Source of the DNA: Herbaspirillum sp. WKF16
GTDB taxonomy: Bacteria; Pseudomonadota; Gammaproteobacteria; Burkholderiales; Burkholderiaceae_D
Assembly (NCBI RefSeq): GCF_028993615.1
Contig: NZ_CP118632.1
Location: 4,588,001 to 4,652,000 of the forward strand
Direction: 5' to 3'
Length of the DNA stretch: 64,000 nucleotides
Below, piece by piece: positions 1 to 8,180 of this stretch; position 1 is the first letter of the stretch, and each line of letters begins with the position of its first letter. Made by a program: the position numbers and the translations under genes. The notes below the pieces were generated by a model, which was given only the letters and a program-made list of their open reading frames with translations, was not told where the DNA came from and did not search any database.

Positions 1-1141
1 CGCAGGCGCGCTCCAGCACCCATTCGCCGATGGCGATCACCAGCCCCGACTCCTCGGCGATGGGGATGAACTCGCCCGGCGACACCAGCGCGCCGTCGCG
101 GCGCCAGCGCACCAGCGCCTCGAAGCCGACCAGCTCGCCGTCGGCCAGGCGCTGCTGCGGCTGGAAGTGCAGCTCCAGCTCGTCGCGCTCCACCGCGTAC
201 ATCAGTTGCGCCTCGAGGTCGACGCGCCGTTCGGTCTCGGCGTTGAGTTCCTCCGAATACGCCACCAGCGTGTTGCCGCCCAGCGCGCGCGCCGATTGCA
301 GCGCGGCGTCGGCGTTGCGCAACAGCGCGGCCGGTTCGCTGCCGTGGCGCGGATACTCGGCCGCGCCCAGGCTCAGGTTGGAGAACACTTCATGCGTGCG
401 GCCGCTGAAAGGACGTTGCATCTCGGCCTGCAGCGCCATCAGGGCGCGCGCGAAGGCCGGCGAATGCACGGTGTGGCGGTACAGGATCACGAAGTTGGCG
501 CCGTCCAGGCGGAACACTTCCCCCTGGTGCGCCGCGGCCAGCGTGCGCAGGCGGCCGGCGATGTCGATCATCATCTGGTCGGCGAACTCGTGGCCGTAGG
601 CGCCGATGACGCGCTCGAAGCGGTCGACGCTGCCCAGCACCACGACGTGGCCGCGGCCGCGCAGGCGCTGCAGGCGATGCTCCAGGGAGCGGCGATGGCC
701 CAGCCCGGTCAGCGGATCGTGCGCGGCCTGGTGCGCCAGCGCGTCCTCGGAGCGGAAGCGCGCCCAGATGTGGTACATCATGAACAGCGCCGTCATCAGC
801 GCCAGCAGGTTGAACCAGTGCACCAGGCGGGCGATGCGGTTGATGTTGACGTCCACCATGCCGCCTTCGCGCAGCAGCTCGGTGACGTCGCGCATGTTCT
901 CCGCCGACAGGCCCCAATGCACCAGCGGCTCGGCGGCGCTGCGGATGTTTTCCACCGTCTGCTGCATGAAGATGGACAGGCCGATGCCGCAGGCGATGAC
1001 CACCGTGAGCAACAGGTAGATCGGCCAGCGCGTGTGCCGCACCAGCATCTGCCGCACCCGCTCGTCCCAGTCCTGCGGCAGGCGCGAACGCACGCTGTGT
1101 TTCCAGCCGCGCTGCGCGGGCCGTTGCAAAAGGTTTTCCAT
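1..1141 (-). CDS. GGDEF/EAL signalling protein, C-terminus cut by window edge
   Basis: About 380 N-terminal residues are visible; the rest lies left of the window. Two membrane segments (about residues 41-61 and 108-125) enclose a short periplasmic loop. A GGDEF-like domain follows (about 143-290), then the start of an EAL domain with 'GFEALVRW'. The GGDEF signature is degenerate: the motif reads RLDGANF instead of RLGGDEF, so diguanylate cyclase activity is unlikely. The EAL part keeps its first motif, so cyclic-di-GMP phosphodiesterase activity is possible, but the remaining catalytic residues cannot be seen. The start is the ATG of MENLLQ. The protein sits just downstream of a receiver-only regulator on the same strand and may be co-transcribed with it. 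Confidence 0.85.
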   Translation of the reverse strand, partial: MENLLQRPAQRGWKHSVRSRLPQDWDERVRQMLVRHTRWPIYLLLTVVIACGIGLSIFMQQTVENIRSAAEPLVHWGLSAENMRDVTELLREGGMVDVNINRIARLVHWFNLLALMTALFMMYHIWARFRSEDALAHQAAHDPLTGLGHRRSLEHRLQRLRGRGHVVVLGSVDRFERVIGAYGHEFADQMMIDIAGRLRTLAAAHQGEVFRLDGANFVILYRHTVHSPAFARALMALQAEMQRPFSGRTHEVFSNLSLGAAEYPRHGSEPAALLRNADAALQSARALGGNTLVAYSEELNAETERRVDLEAQLMYAVERDELELHFQPQQRLADGELVGFEALVRWRRDGALVSPGEFIPIAEESGLVIAIGEWVLERAC

Positions 1142-1162
1142 CGCGCATTTCCCCATGGCTTG

Positions 1163-1534
1163 TCAGGGCTGTGCCAGCACCTGCTCGATCCGGTTGACCA
1201 TCTCATTGCCGTCGAAGGGCTTGCCCATGAAGCTGGCGTTGCCAGCGGCCATGGCGCGTCCCTGCAGCGCCGCCGACGGGTAGGCCGTGACCACGATCAC
1301 CGGCGTGGCCAGGCGCCGGCGGCGCAGGTATTCCAGCAGCTCGATGCCGCTCATGCCCGGCATCTGGACGTCGGTGATGATGCAGTCGGCGCCGTCGAAA
1401 CCCTGCGCGGCGACGAACTCATCGGCCGACGCGTAGCTCTCCACCGCGATGCCGATCGAGCGCACCAGCGCCGAGAGGGCATCCCGCATCGAACCGTCGT
1501 CATCCACTACTGCGATCTTGCTTGTCTTTGTCAC
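1163..1534 (-). CDS. Receiver-only response regulator (FixJ-type receiver, no output domain)
   Basis: A 123-residue protein made of a single receiver domain. The acidic pocket (D11-D13), phospho-acceptor D55 in 'IITDVQMPG', T83 and K105 are all present, so it should be phosphorylatable. There is no DNA-binding or enzymatic domain, so it probably acts by protein contact or as a phosphate sink, like CheY- and DivK-type proteins. Its nearest neighbours are a FixJ-type kinase and regulator (2403-3488, 1762-2406) and the GGDEF/EAL protein 22 bp downstream. An ATAC-N4-GTAT palindrome lies 88 bp upstream of the start, with a TAACCT -10-like hexamer between them. Confidence 0.9.
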   Translation of the reverse strand: MTKTSKIAVVDDDGSMRDALSALVRSIGIAVESYASADEFVAAQGFDGADCIITDVQMPGMSGIELLEYLRRRRLATPVIVVTAYPSAALQGRAMAAGNASFMGKPFDGNEMVNRIEQVLAQP

Positions 1535-1621
1535 TGCGTTTCCTTTGGCGATGCCGGCCGGGCGTGGTCCCGGTCGACTATTCTGGCTTGCAGGTTAGCA
1601 ATCGGCGCGCGGGCCGGGAAT

Positions 1622-1635
1622 CATACGTTGGTATG
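1622..1635. promoter_or_regulatory. ATAC-N4-GTAT palindrome, box 1
   Basis: The sequence is CATACGTTGGTATG, a perfect inverted repeat of CATAC around a 4-bp centre. It lies upstream of the receiver-only gene. A -10-like TAACCT on the minus strand ends at 1592, 36.5 bp from the centre of the box. The architecture resembles the AAAC-N4-GTTT boxes of TodT/StyR-type FixJ-family regulators (known for that family); binding here is inference. Confidence 0.55.
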
Positions 1636-1761
1636 AGGGCAAAGATAGCGCCGCGAAAAGCGCCTGAAATGGGGGGAAATAAGGAAGAAATAAGGGAGGA
1701 ATGGCGAGAATCGGGGCGGCAGGACGGGGCGATGCAGACCGCCCTGTTGCCGCCCGACAAC

Positions 1762-2406
1762 TCAGGCGCGCGGCTTGGAACCGGCTTGCTCCAGCGCCTG
1801 GGTCATGCGCACCAGATCGGCGAAGGTCTTGGCCTGCATCTTCTTCATCGCGTTGCCGCGGTGGATCTTGACGGTGACTTCGCTGGTGCCGAGCTCGCCG
1901 GCGATCTGCTTGTTGAGCAGGCCGCTGGCGGCCAGCCACATGACCTCGGTCTCGCGCGGGGTCAGGCTGGCGTAGCGCGCCTGCAGGCCGGAACTGGCCT
2001 GGCGCTGGCCGATCTGGCGCCGGTCGCGCTCGTGGGCGGCGGCCACCGCGTCCAGCAGGTCCTGGTCGCGGAAGGGCTTGGTGAGGAAATCGATGGCGCC
2101 GGCCTTCATGGCGCGCACGCTCATGGGGATGTCGCCGTGGCCGGTCATCAGGATCACCGGCATGGTGACGCCCGACCTGGCCAGCTCGGCCTGGAAATCC
2201 AGCCCGCTGATGCCGTGCAGGCGCACGTCCAGCAGCAGGCAGCTGGGCGCGTCGGAAGCCGGGCGCTGCAGGAAGGCGGCGGCGCTGGAATAGCCGCGCA
2301 CCTGCAGGCCGACCGAGCGCAGCAGGCTGTCGAGCGCGGCGCGCAGGGAGTCGTCGTCGTCGACGATGTGGACGACCGGATCGAGGGTGGCGGGCGCCGC
2401 GCTCAT
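1762..2406 (-). CDS. FixJ-family response regulator (receiver + LuxR-type HTH)
   Basis: The protein has 214 residues. The N-terminal receiver contains D16-D19, phospho-acceptor D60 in 'CLLLDVRLHG', T89 and K110. The C-terminal LuxR/NarL helix-turn-helix spans about 147-200 ('LTPRETEVMWLAASG' and 'LNKQIAGELGTSEVTVK'). Its start overlaps the stop of the upstream kinase by 4 bp (ATGA), so the two form a translationally coupled pair. It is the most obvious candidate to bind the ATAC-N4-GTAT boxes in this region, one of which lies upstream of its own operon. The signal sensed is unknown. Confidence 0.95.
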   Translation of the reverse strand: MSAAPATLDPVVHIVDDDDSLRAALDSLLRSVGLQVRGYSSAAAFLQRPASDAPSCLLLDVRLHGISGLDFQAELARSGVTMPVILMTGHGDIPMSVRAMKAGAIDFLTKPFRDQDLLDAVAAAHERDRRQIGQRQASSGLQARYASLTPRETEVMWLAASGLLNKQIAGELGTSEVTVKIHRGNAMKKMQAKTFADLVRMTQALEQAGSKPRA

Positions 2407-3488
2407 GCGGGCGCTCCCGCGACCGGGATGCGGAAGGCCATGGCCGCGCCGCCCTGCTCGGGGTTCCAGGCGCGGATGACGCCGCCGTGCGCCTCGATGA
2501 TGGAGCGGCAGATCGGCAGGCCCATGCCCATGCCGTCCTTCTTGGTGGTGAAGAAGGCGTCGAACAGGCGCTTCAGGTGGTCGGGCGGGAAGCCCGGCCC
2601 GGTATCCGTAATCTCCACGGCCACCGCCGGGCGGCCGTCCTCGCAGGTCTCGGCGGCGGTGCGCACCTCGATGCGGCGCTCGCGCGCGCCGGCGCCGGAC
2701 ATGGCCTGGGCCGCGTTCATCACCAGGTTGATCAGCACCTGCTGCAGCTGCACCTTGTCGGCCTTCACCGCCGGCAAGCCGGATTGCAGGTCCAGCCTGA
2801 GCGCGGCGCCGTGGCGCTGCAACTCGCGCCCGAGCAGGTCGCAGCTCTCGGCCACCACTTCGTTGACGTCTTGCGGCGCGAACGAGGGGCCGGCCTGGCT
2901 GGCCATGGCGCGGATGCGGCGGATCACTTCGCTGGCGCGGCGGGCGTCGCGCTGCATGGCTTGCACGGCGGCGCGCGCTTCGCCCATGTCGGGCTCGGGA
3001 CGGTTCATCCAGCGCAGGCAGGCTTCGCCGTGGGTCTCGATGGCGGCCAGCGGCTGGTTCACTTCATGCGCGATGGAGGCAGCCAGTTCGCCCAGCGTGC
3101 TGACGCGGCTGGCGTGCGCCAGCTGGCCGCGCGCCACGTTGAGCGCCTCCTCCCGCTGCAGCAGGGCCAGCGTGGCGGCCTGCGCCTTGAGCGCCAGGAA
3201 GGCGGTGATGGCGATCGCTGCCAGGCTTACCATGCAGCGCGCCAGGGCGGCGTCGCTCTGGTCGAAACCGTGCGCGGCGCCGTAGGCGATCAGGGTCAGC
3301 GCGATGCACATCGCGGTGACCGCCATCACGCCGCGGCGCGGCCACACGATCGCCGCCAGCAGCACCACTGCGACATAGAGCACGGCGATGGCGACGTCCA
3401 GCGGCGTGAGCGCGTCGACGGCGAAGATCGCGGCGGTGAGCGCCAGGCCCACCATGGGCACCAACGGCGAACGAGCGGAAATGAACAT
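2403..3488 (-). CDS. FixL/TodS-like membrane sensor histidine kinase
   Basis: The protein has 361 residues. Four hydrophobic segments fall within the first 105 residues with almost no periplasmic loop, so the signal is probably sensed within or at the membrane. A short coiled linker leads to a HisKA domain with H141 in 'ASIAHEVNQPL', then an HATPase_c domain (N box 'NLVMNAAQAM', G1 'DTGPGF', G2 'GMGMGL'). The ATG at 3488 is preferred over upstream in-frame starts because AGGAG lies 5 bases before it. The kinase overlaps the regulator at 1762-2406 by 4 bp, forming the pair. No PAS domain is apparent. Confidence 0.93.
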   Translation of the reverse strand: MFISARSPLVPMVGLALTAAIFAVDALTPLDVAIAVLYVAVVLLAAIVWPRRGVMAVTAMCIALTLIAYGAAHGFDQSDAALARCMVSLAAIAITAFLALKAQAATLALLQREEALNVARGQLAHASRVSTLGELAASIAHEVNQPLAAIETHGEACLRWMNRPEPDMGEARAAVQAMQRDARRASEVIRRIRAMASQAGPSFAPQDVNEVVAESCDLLGRELQRHGAALRLDLQSGLPAVKADKVQLQQVLINLVMNAAQAMSGAGARERRIEVRTAAETCEDGRPAVAVEITDTGPGFPPDHLKRLFDAFFTTKKDGMGMGLPICRSIIEAHGGVIRAWNPEQGGAAMAFRIPVAGAPA

Positions 3489-3705
3489 GCATTCTCCTGT
3501 CCGGCCCCATGCTCCGCCTGGCGGATTTCGCACCAGGCTTGTGCCGAACTTGTACGTAACTTGTGCTTGACCGGTTACGTCCTGCGCGCCCCTCGCGCGC
3601 CGCACCGGTCACCCCTTGTGTTTGTCGGAAAACCGTTCCTGCGGACGGTTCCCCTTTTTTCCGAACACGAGTATAAATGTCCGACAATTGGTTGGATACA
3701 CGTAT

Positions 3706-3719
3706 TACACCAAAGTATA
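3706..3719. promoter_or_regulatory. ATAC-N4-GTAT-type box 2
   Basis: The sequence is TACACCAAAGTATA: one half-site is perfect (GTAT) and the other has one change (ACAC). It lies 218 bp upstream of the kinase start. A shorter dyad, ATAC-AC-GTAT, at 3696-3705 is almost contiguous and may be a second half-occupied site. Confidence 0.45.
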
Positions 3720-3837
3720 GGTAAGCCCGGCCGCTTGCGGGGAAGCCGGCCGAAGGCGAATCGCACGCCGCTCCCATGATGCGGGAGCATCGACCGCCGT
3801 TCCCGGGCCGCCGGATTTCCATACGGAAAATCAACGT

Positions 3838-3851
3838 CATACTCTCGTATG
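3838..3851. promoter_or_regulatory. ATAC-N4-GTAT palindrome, box 3
   Basis: The sequence is CATACTCTCGTATG, with perfect CATAC arms. The -10-like TACGAT at 3877-3882 ends 37.5 bp from the box centre, almost the same geometry as boxes 1 and 5. It is the likely activator site for the MocR-type gene that starts at 3918. Confidence 0.55.
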
Positions 3852-3917
3852 ATTGGCGCGCCCGCAGCGCCGGTCCTACGATGCGTTCATCCAGATTTCG
3901 CGCCCGAGGGAGGCACA

Positions 3918-5447
3918 GTGAAGCTCTATGAACAACTCGCCGATACGATCCGCAGCCAGATCGAGGACGGCATCATGCTTGCGGGCGAGAAGATCCCCTC
4001 GGTGCGGCGCACCAGCCAGCAATACCAGCTGAGCATTTCCACCGTGATCCGCGCCTACCTGTTGCTGGAGAGCCGCGGCCTGATCGAAAGCCGTCCGCAA
4101 TCGGGCTACTTCGTGCGCGTGCACCAGCAAGGAGCGGCGCCCCTGGCGCCTGCGCCGCAAGGTAACCCGCACGCCGCCGAGGCGGTGCAGGCCGGCCCCG
4201 ACATGGCGCCGGCGGCGCTGGTGCTCTCCAACATGCGCTCGATCAACAGCGAAGACCGCATTCCGCTGGGTTCACCCTATCCCGATCCGGCGCTGTTCCC
4301 CTCGGCGCGCATCAGCCAGCTGGCGCACGGCCTGTACAAGCGGCGCGACCGCCACGAGCTGATGGGTTCGCTGCCGCCGGGCAATCCCGAACTGATCCGC
4401 CAGGTGGCGCGCCGCCATCTTGAAACCGGGCTGGCGGTGAACGCCGCCGAGATCGTCATCACCGAAGGCGCGACCGAGGCCATCAATCTTTGCCTGCAGG
4501 CCATCTCGCGCCCGGGCGACGGCATCGCCGTGGAGTCGCCCACCTATTACGCGCTGCTGCATGCGATCGAACGCATCGGCATGCGCGCCGTGCCGGTAGC
4601 CACCGACGGCAAGAACGGCATCGACCTGCCCTCGCTGAACGCGGTCATCGAAGCGGGCCAGGTGGCCGGCGCCATCATCATGCCCAACTTCCAGAATCCG
4701 ATGGGCTTCGAGATGCCCGAGGAGCGCAAGCGCGCATTGGTCGACCTGATGGCCTCGCACCAGTTGCCCATGATCGAGAACGACGTCTACGGCGAGCTGC
4801 ACTACAGCGAACAGCGCCCGCGCCCGCTCAAGACCTTCGACCGCAACGGCCTGGTGCTGTATTGCAGCTCCTTCTCCAAGAGCCTCTCGCCTGAGCACCG
4901 CATCGGCTGGACGCTGCCCGGCCGCTACCGGCAGGCGGTGGAACGCCTGAAGTTCCTCAACACCGTGTCCACCCCGTCGCACCCGCAGCGCGCCATCGCC
5001 GAATACCTGCAGAACGAAGGCTACGATTTCCACCTGCGCCGCCTGCGCAAGACGCTGTCGCAGCAGGAGCGCATCATGCGCGCCACGGTGCTGCGCTTCT
5101 TCCCGCCGGGCACGCAATGCTCGGAGCCGGCCGGCGGCTACCTGCTGTGGGTGCGGCTGCCGCGCGGCGTACAGGCGATGGACCTGCACGTGCGGGCGCA
5201 GGCCGCCGGCATCAGCGTGGCGCCGGGCAACATGTTCAGCACCGACGATGCTTTCGGCAACTGCATCCGCCTGAACTACAGCTTCAGCTGGGATCGCGAG
5301 ATCGAACAGGCGGTGCGCCTCCTGGGCGAGATCGCCCATGAACTGGCCGCGCGCGCCGCGCAACAGCCCGCTCCAATGGCGGCGCCCCTGAAAGGCGCGC
5401 CGCTGCCGGCTCAGATCCCCGCCAGCGGGCTGACCAAGGCCAGCTGA
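3918..5447 (+). CDS. MocR/PdxR-family regulator (GntR HTH + aminotransferase fold)
   Basis: The protein has 509 residues. The N-terminal GntR winged helix covers about 1-70 ('LYEQLADTIRSQIEDG', 'SVRRTSQQYQLSISTV'). It is followed by a fold-type-I aminotransferase domain of about 400 residues with PLP-binding lysine K321 in 'SSFSKSLSPEHR' and the 'FQNPMG' motif. MocR proteins usually use bound PLP for effector sensing rather than catalysis. I chose GTG 3918 because GAGGGAGG precedes it and the GntR domain starts right there; ATG 3849 would lie upstream of the predicted -10. The target gene is unclear: no transporter or aminotransferase gene is adjacent. Its 3' end overlaps the convergent GGDEF/EAL gene by 37 bp. 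Confidence 0.9.
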   Translation: MKLYEQLADTIRSQIEDGIMLAGEKIPSVRRTSQQYQLSISTVIRAYLLLESRGLIESRPQSGYFVRVHQQGAAPLAPAPQGNPHAAEAVQAGPDMAPAALVLSNMRSINSEDRIPLGSPYPDPALFPSARISQLAHGLYKRRDRHELMGSLPPGNPELIRQVARRHLETGLAVNAAEIVITEGATEAINLCLQAISRPGDGIAVESPTYYALLHAIERIGMRAVPVATDGKNGIDLPSLNAVIEAGQVAGAIIMPNFQNPMGFEMPEERKRALVDLMASHQLPMIENDVYGELHYSEQRPRPLKTFDRNGLVLYCSSFSKSLSPEHRIGWTLPGRYRQAVERLKFLNTVSTPSHPQRAIAEYLQNEGYDFHLRRLRKTLSQQERIMRATVLRFFPPGTQCSEPAGGYLLWVRLPRGVQAMDLHVRAQAAGISVAPGNMFSTDDAFGNCIRLNYSFSWDREIEQAVRLLGEIAHELAARAAQQPAPMAAPLKGAPLPAQIPASGLTKAS

Positions 5448-8167
5448 GGCTGGCGCACCTGCCGGTCGCGCTGTTCGCCGTACCGGATGAACTGCGCGGC
5501 GATGTCGTCCAGCGGCGCCGGCTTGCCGAACAGGTAGCCCTGGAAGGTGGCGCAGCCTATCTTGCGCAGCGCCGCCCATTGCTCCGCCGTCTCCACCCCC
5601 TCCGCCACCACGTTCAGGCCCATGCTGTGCGCCAGGCTGACGATGGTGCGCACGATCGACGAGGCGTGCGGCGTGAGCAGCATGTCCTGCACGAAGGAGC
5701 GGTCGATCTTGAGCTGGTCCAGCGGCAACTTCTTGAGATAGCTCAGCGACGAGTAGCCGGTGCCGAAATCGTCCAGCGAGAAGCCCACCCCGATCTCCTT
5801 CAACACGCTCATCTTGCGGATCAGGTCGTCGACGTCGGTGAGCAGCATGCTCTCGGTCAGCTCCAGCTTGAGCCGGCGCGGATTGGCGCCGGTGCGGTTG
5901 AGGATGTCCAGCACGCCTTGCGTGAAGTCGGGCTGGCGGAACTGGCGCGCGCTGACGTTGACGGCGATGGTCAGCGCTTCGGTGGCCGGATCGGCGGCCC
6001 ATTCCACCAGCTGTTCGCAGGCGGTCGCCAGCGCCCATTCGCCGAACTCGACGATCAGGCCCGACTTCTCGGCCTGGCTGATGAAGGCGCCCGGATACAC
6101 CAGGCCGCGTCGCGGATGGTTCCAGCGCATCAGCGCCTCGACCCCGGACAGGCTGCCGTCGCTGCCCACGATGGGCTGGTAGTGCAGCAGCAGCTCGCGC
6201 CGCACCAGCGCGTGGCGCAGGTCGGTTTCCAGCATGGCGATCTGGTCCAGCACGTCCTGCATGTCGGGCGTGAAGAAGCGATAGGTGTTGCGCCCGGCGG
6301 CCTTGGCCTCGTACATCGCCATGTCGGCCTGGCGCAGCAGGTCGTTGACGGTATGGCGGCCGGCGCCGAACAGCACCACGCCCAGGCTGGGCGTGCTGCG
6401 CACCTCGTAGCCGTCCATCGTATAACCGGCGTTGAGCGAGGCCAGGATCTTGCGGCACACGAACTCGGCGTTGCCCTCGGCTTCCTCCAGGCCGGCGCCC
6501 AGGTCTTCCAGCAGCACCACGAACTCGTCGCCGCCCAGGCGCGCCACCGTATCGACCTCGCGCGTGACCTGCTTCAGGCGCAGCGCCACCAGCTCCAGCA
6601 GCCGGTCGCCGATGTCGTGGCCCATGGTGTCGTTGAGGGACTTGAAATTGTCGAGGTCGACGAAGATCACCGCGCCGTGGTAGCCGGCGCGGCCGCAGCG
6701 CGCCACCGCGTGGCCCAGGCGGTCCAGCAGCATGCGCCGGTTGGGCAGGTTGGTGAGGCCGTCGAAATAGGCCAGGCGGGCGATCTCTTCTTCGGCCTCC
6801 TTGCGCGCGCTGATGTCCATGCGGGTGCCCACCATGCGCAGCGGCCGGCCTGTGGCGTCGCGTTGCACCACCTTGCCGCGGCACTGGATCCAGATCCAAT
6901 GGCCGTCCTTGTGGCGCATCTGGTATTCGGCTTCGAACAAATGCGTGCTGTCGGCCAGGTGCAGCCGCAGGGCATGGTCCAGCGCATCCATCTGCTCGGG
7001 ATTGATCATGCCGCGCCATTCGGCCGGCGCGTCGAACTGGCAGTCGGGCGCGTAGCCCAGCATGGCGTTGGCGCGGGCGTCGACGCGCCGCACGTCGCTG
7101 GGGATATGCCAGTCCCACAGGCCCAGGTTGGCGCCCGACAGCGCCAGGTCCATGCGCTCGTTCATCTCTTCGTGGCGGGCCTCGCGCTGGTAGGCCAGTT
7201 CCGCCGCGGCGCGGCGGCGGCGCTGCATCACCGCCAGCGCCAGCGCGCCCAGCAGGCCGAACACGCACCACATGACCAGGTAGGATTGCGCCAGCTCGTG
7301 CCAGCCGGCGTTGATGCGCTCGACGCTGCGCGAGAGGCTGATGACGAAGGTCTTGTCCAGGCCCAGCTCGCCCTGGGTCACCGTGCGCTGCACCACCATG
7401 CGCCGCTCGCCGTCGGCGGCCGTCCCGGTCAGTACGCTGCTGACGTTGCCGCTGCGCAGGTGCAGCCGCAGGAAATCCTCGTCGTCGGCATTGCGCCGCA
7501 TCTCGGCCGCGTTGGCCGGCACGAACAGCAGGCGCCGGCCGTCCTCGCCGGTGATGGCGCTGTTCATGTCGTCGGCGTACAGCGCCGAACGCATCACGGC
7601 GTCGAAGTATTCGGGATTGAGGATGGCGCTGACCGCGCCCTCGATGCGGCCGTCGGCGCCGATGATGGGCATGGACAGCTTGATGTTGAACACGCCGGGC
7701 GTGTTCTCGTAGGGCTGCGAGACATACACGACCTTGCGCGAATACATGCGCGCGATCTGGGAGAGGAAATCGCGGTCGTCCAGGTGGCGGTCGTCGATAT
7801 CGTCGGCCGAACGGGTGATGCGCCCTTCGGCGTCCAGCAGCACGATGGCGCGCACGCCCGGCATGGCGCTCTTGAGCGAGCGCAGCAGCAGGCGTTCGCA
7901 GTCGGCGTTGCAGCGCCGGTCATCGGCGGCGGCATTGCGCGCGGCCTCCAGCGCGTTGCGCACACCCTGGAACTGGTGCGCCAGGTTCTCTTCGATGATG
8001 CGCGCCTGCAGCTGCATGCGCGAGGTCTCCGAGGCCTTGATCAGGCGCCGTTCCGACCAGACGAAGTTGGCGATCAGCAGCGCAGTGAAGACCAGCACCG
8101 CCACATAGGCGCTCCATTCGATGACGGTGCGGCTGAAGCCGGGCTGTTCAAGCGATTCCCTGTACAT
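5411..8167 (-). CDS. Cache-PAS-GGDEF-EAL cyclic-di-GMP enzyme
   Basis: The protein has 918 residues. A membrane segment (about 17-38) leads to a large periplasmic Cache-like sensor, then a second membrane segment (about 290-312), PAS (about 345-450), GGDEF (about 470-640) and EAL (about 655-905). The cyclase motif is intact (ARLGGDEF). An inhibitory site RxxD (REVD) lies exactly five residues before GGDEF, which suggests product inhibition. The EAL side has 'GVEALMRW' and 'DDFGTGYSSL', so both catalytic activities look possible. The Cache domain suggests sensing of a small periplasmic ligand. A chemoreceptor lies 13 bp upstream on the same strand, so the two may share a transcript. Confidence 0.95.
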   Translation of the reverse strand: MYRESLEQPGFSRTVIEWSAYVAVLVFTALLIANFVWSERRLIKASETSRMQLQARIIEENLAHQFQGVRNALEAARNAAADDRRCNADCERLLLRSLKSAMPGVRAIVLLDAEGRITRSADDIDDRHLDDRDFLSQIARMYSRKVVYVSQPYENTPGVFNIKLSMPIIGADGRIEGAVSAILNPEYFDAVMRSALYADDMNSAITGEDGRRLLFVPANAAEMRRNADDEDFLRLHLRSGNVSSVLTGTAADGERRMVVQRTVTQGELGLDKTFVISLSRSVERINAGWHELAQSYLVMWCVFGLLGALALAVMQRRRRAAAELAYQREARHEEMNERMDLALSGANLGLWDWHIPSDVRRVDARANAMLGYAPDCQFDAPAEWRGMINPEQMDALDHALRLHLADSTHLFEAEYQMRHKDGHWIWIQCRGKVVQRDATGRPLRMVGTRMDISARKEAEEEIARLAYFDGLTNLPNRRMLLDRLGHAVARCGRAGYHGAVIFVDLDNFKSLNDTMGHDIGDRLLELVALRLKQVTREVDTVARLGGDEFVVLLEDLGAGLEEAEGNAEFVCRKILASLNAGYTMDGYEVRSTPSLGVVLFGAGRHTVNDLLRQADMAMYEAKAAGRNTYRFFTPDMQDVLDQIAMLETDLRHALVRRELLLHYQPIVGSDGSLSGVEALMRWNHPRRGLVYPGAFISQAEKSGLIVEFGEWALATACEQLVEWAADPATEALTIAVNVSARQFRQPDFTQGVLDILNRTGANPRRLKLELTESMLLTDVDDLIRKMSVLKEIGVGFSLDDFGTGYSSLSYLKKLPLDQLKIDRSFVQDMLLTPHASSIVRTIVSLAHSMGLNVVAEGVETAEQWAALRKIGCATFQGYLFGKPAPLDDIAAQFIRYGEQRDRQVRQPQLALVSPLAGI

Positions 8168-8180
8168 GATGGACTCCGGT

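Larger units (their letters stand above)
3489..3917. other. Divergent control region between kinase/regulator operon and MocR gene
   Basis: These 429 bp hold no convincing gene. They contain two ATAC-N4-GTAT-type boxes (3706-3719 and 3838-3851) and a shorter ATAC-AC-GTAT dyad (3696-3705). On the minus strand a good -10 (TATACT, 3675-3670) points toward the kinase. On the plus strand TACGAT (3877-3882) points toward the MocR gene. The ATG at 3849, in frame with MocR, lies inside the second box and upstream of this -10, so it is unlikely to be the true start. Confidence 0.6.

Noticed and set aside
3849..3917. ATG 3849 as start of the MocR gene
   Set aside because: It lies inside the ATAC-N4-GTAT box and upstream of the predicted -10; GTG 3918 has a strong Shine-Dalgarno directly before the GntR domain.
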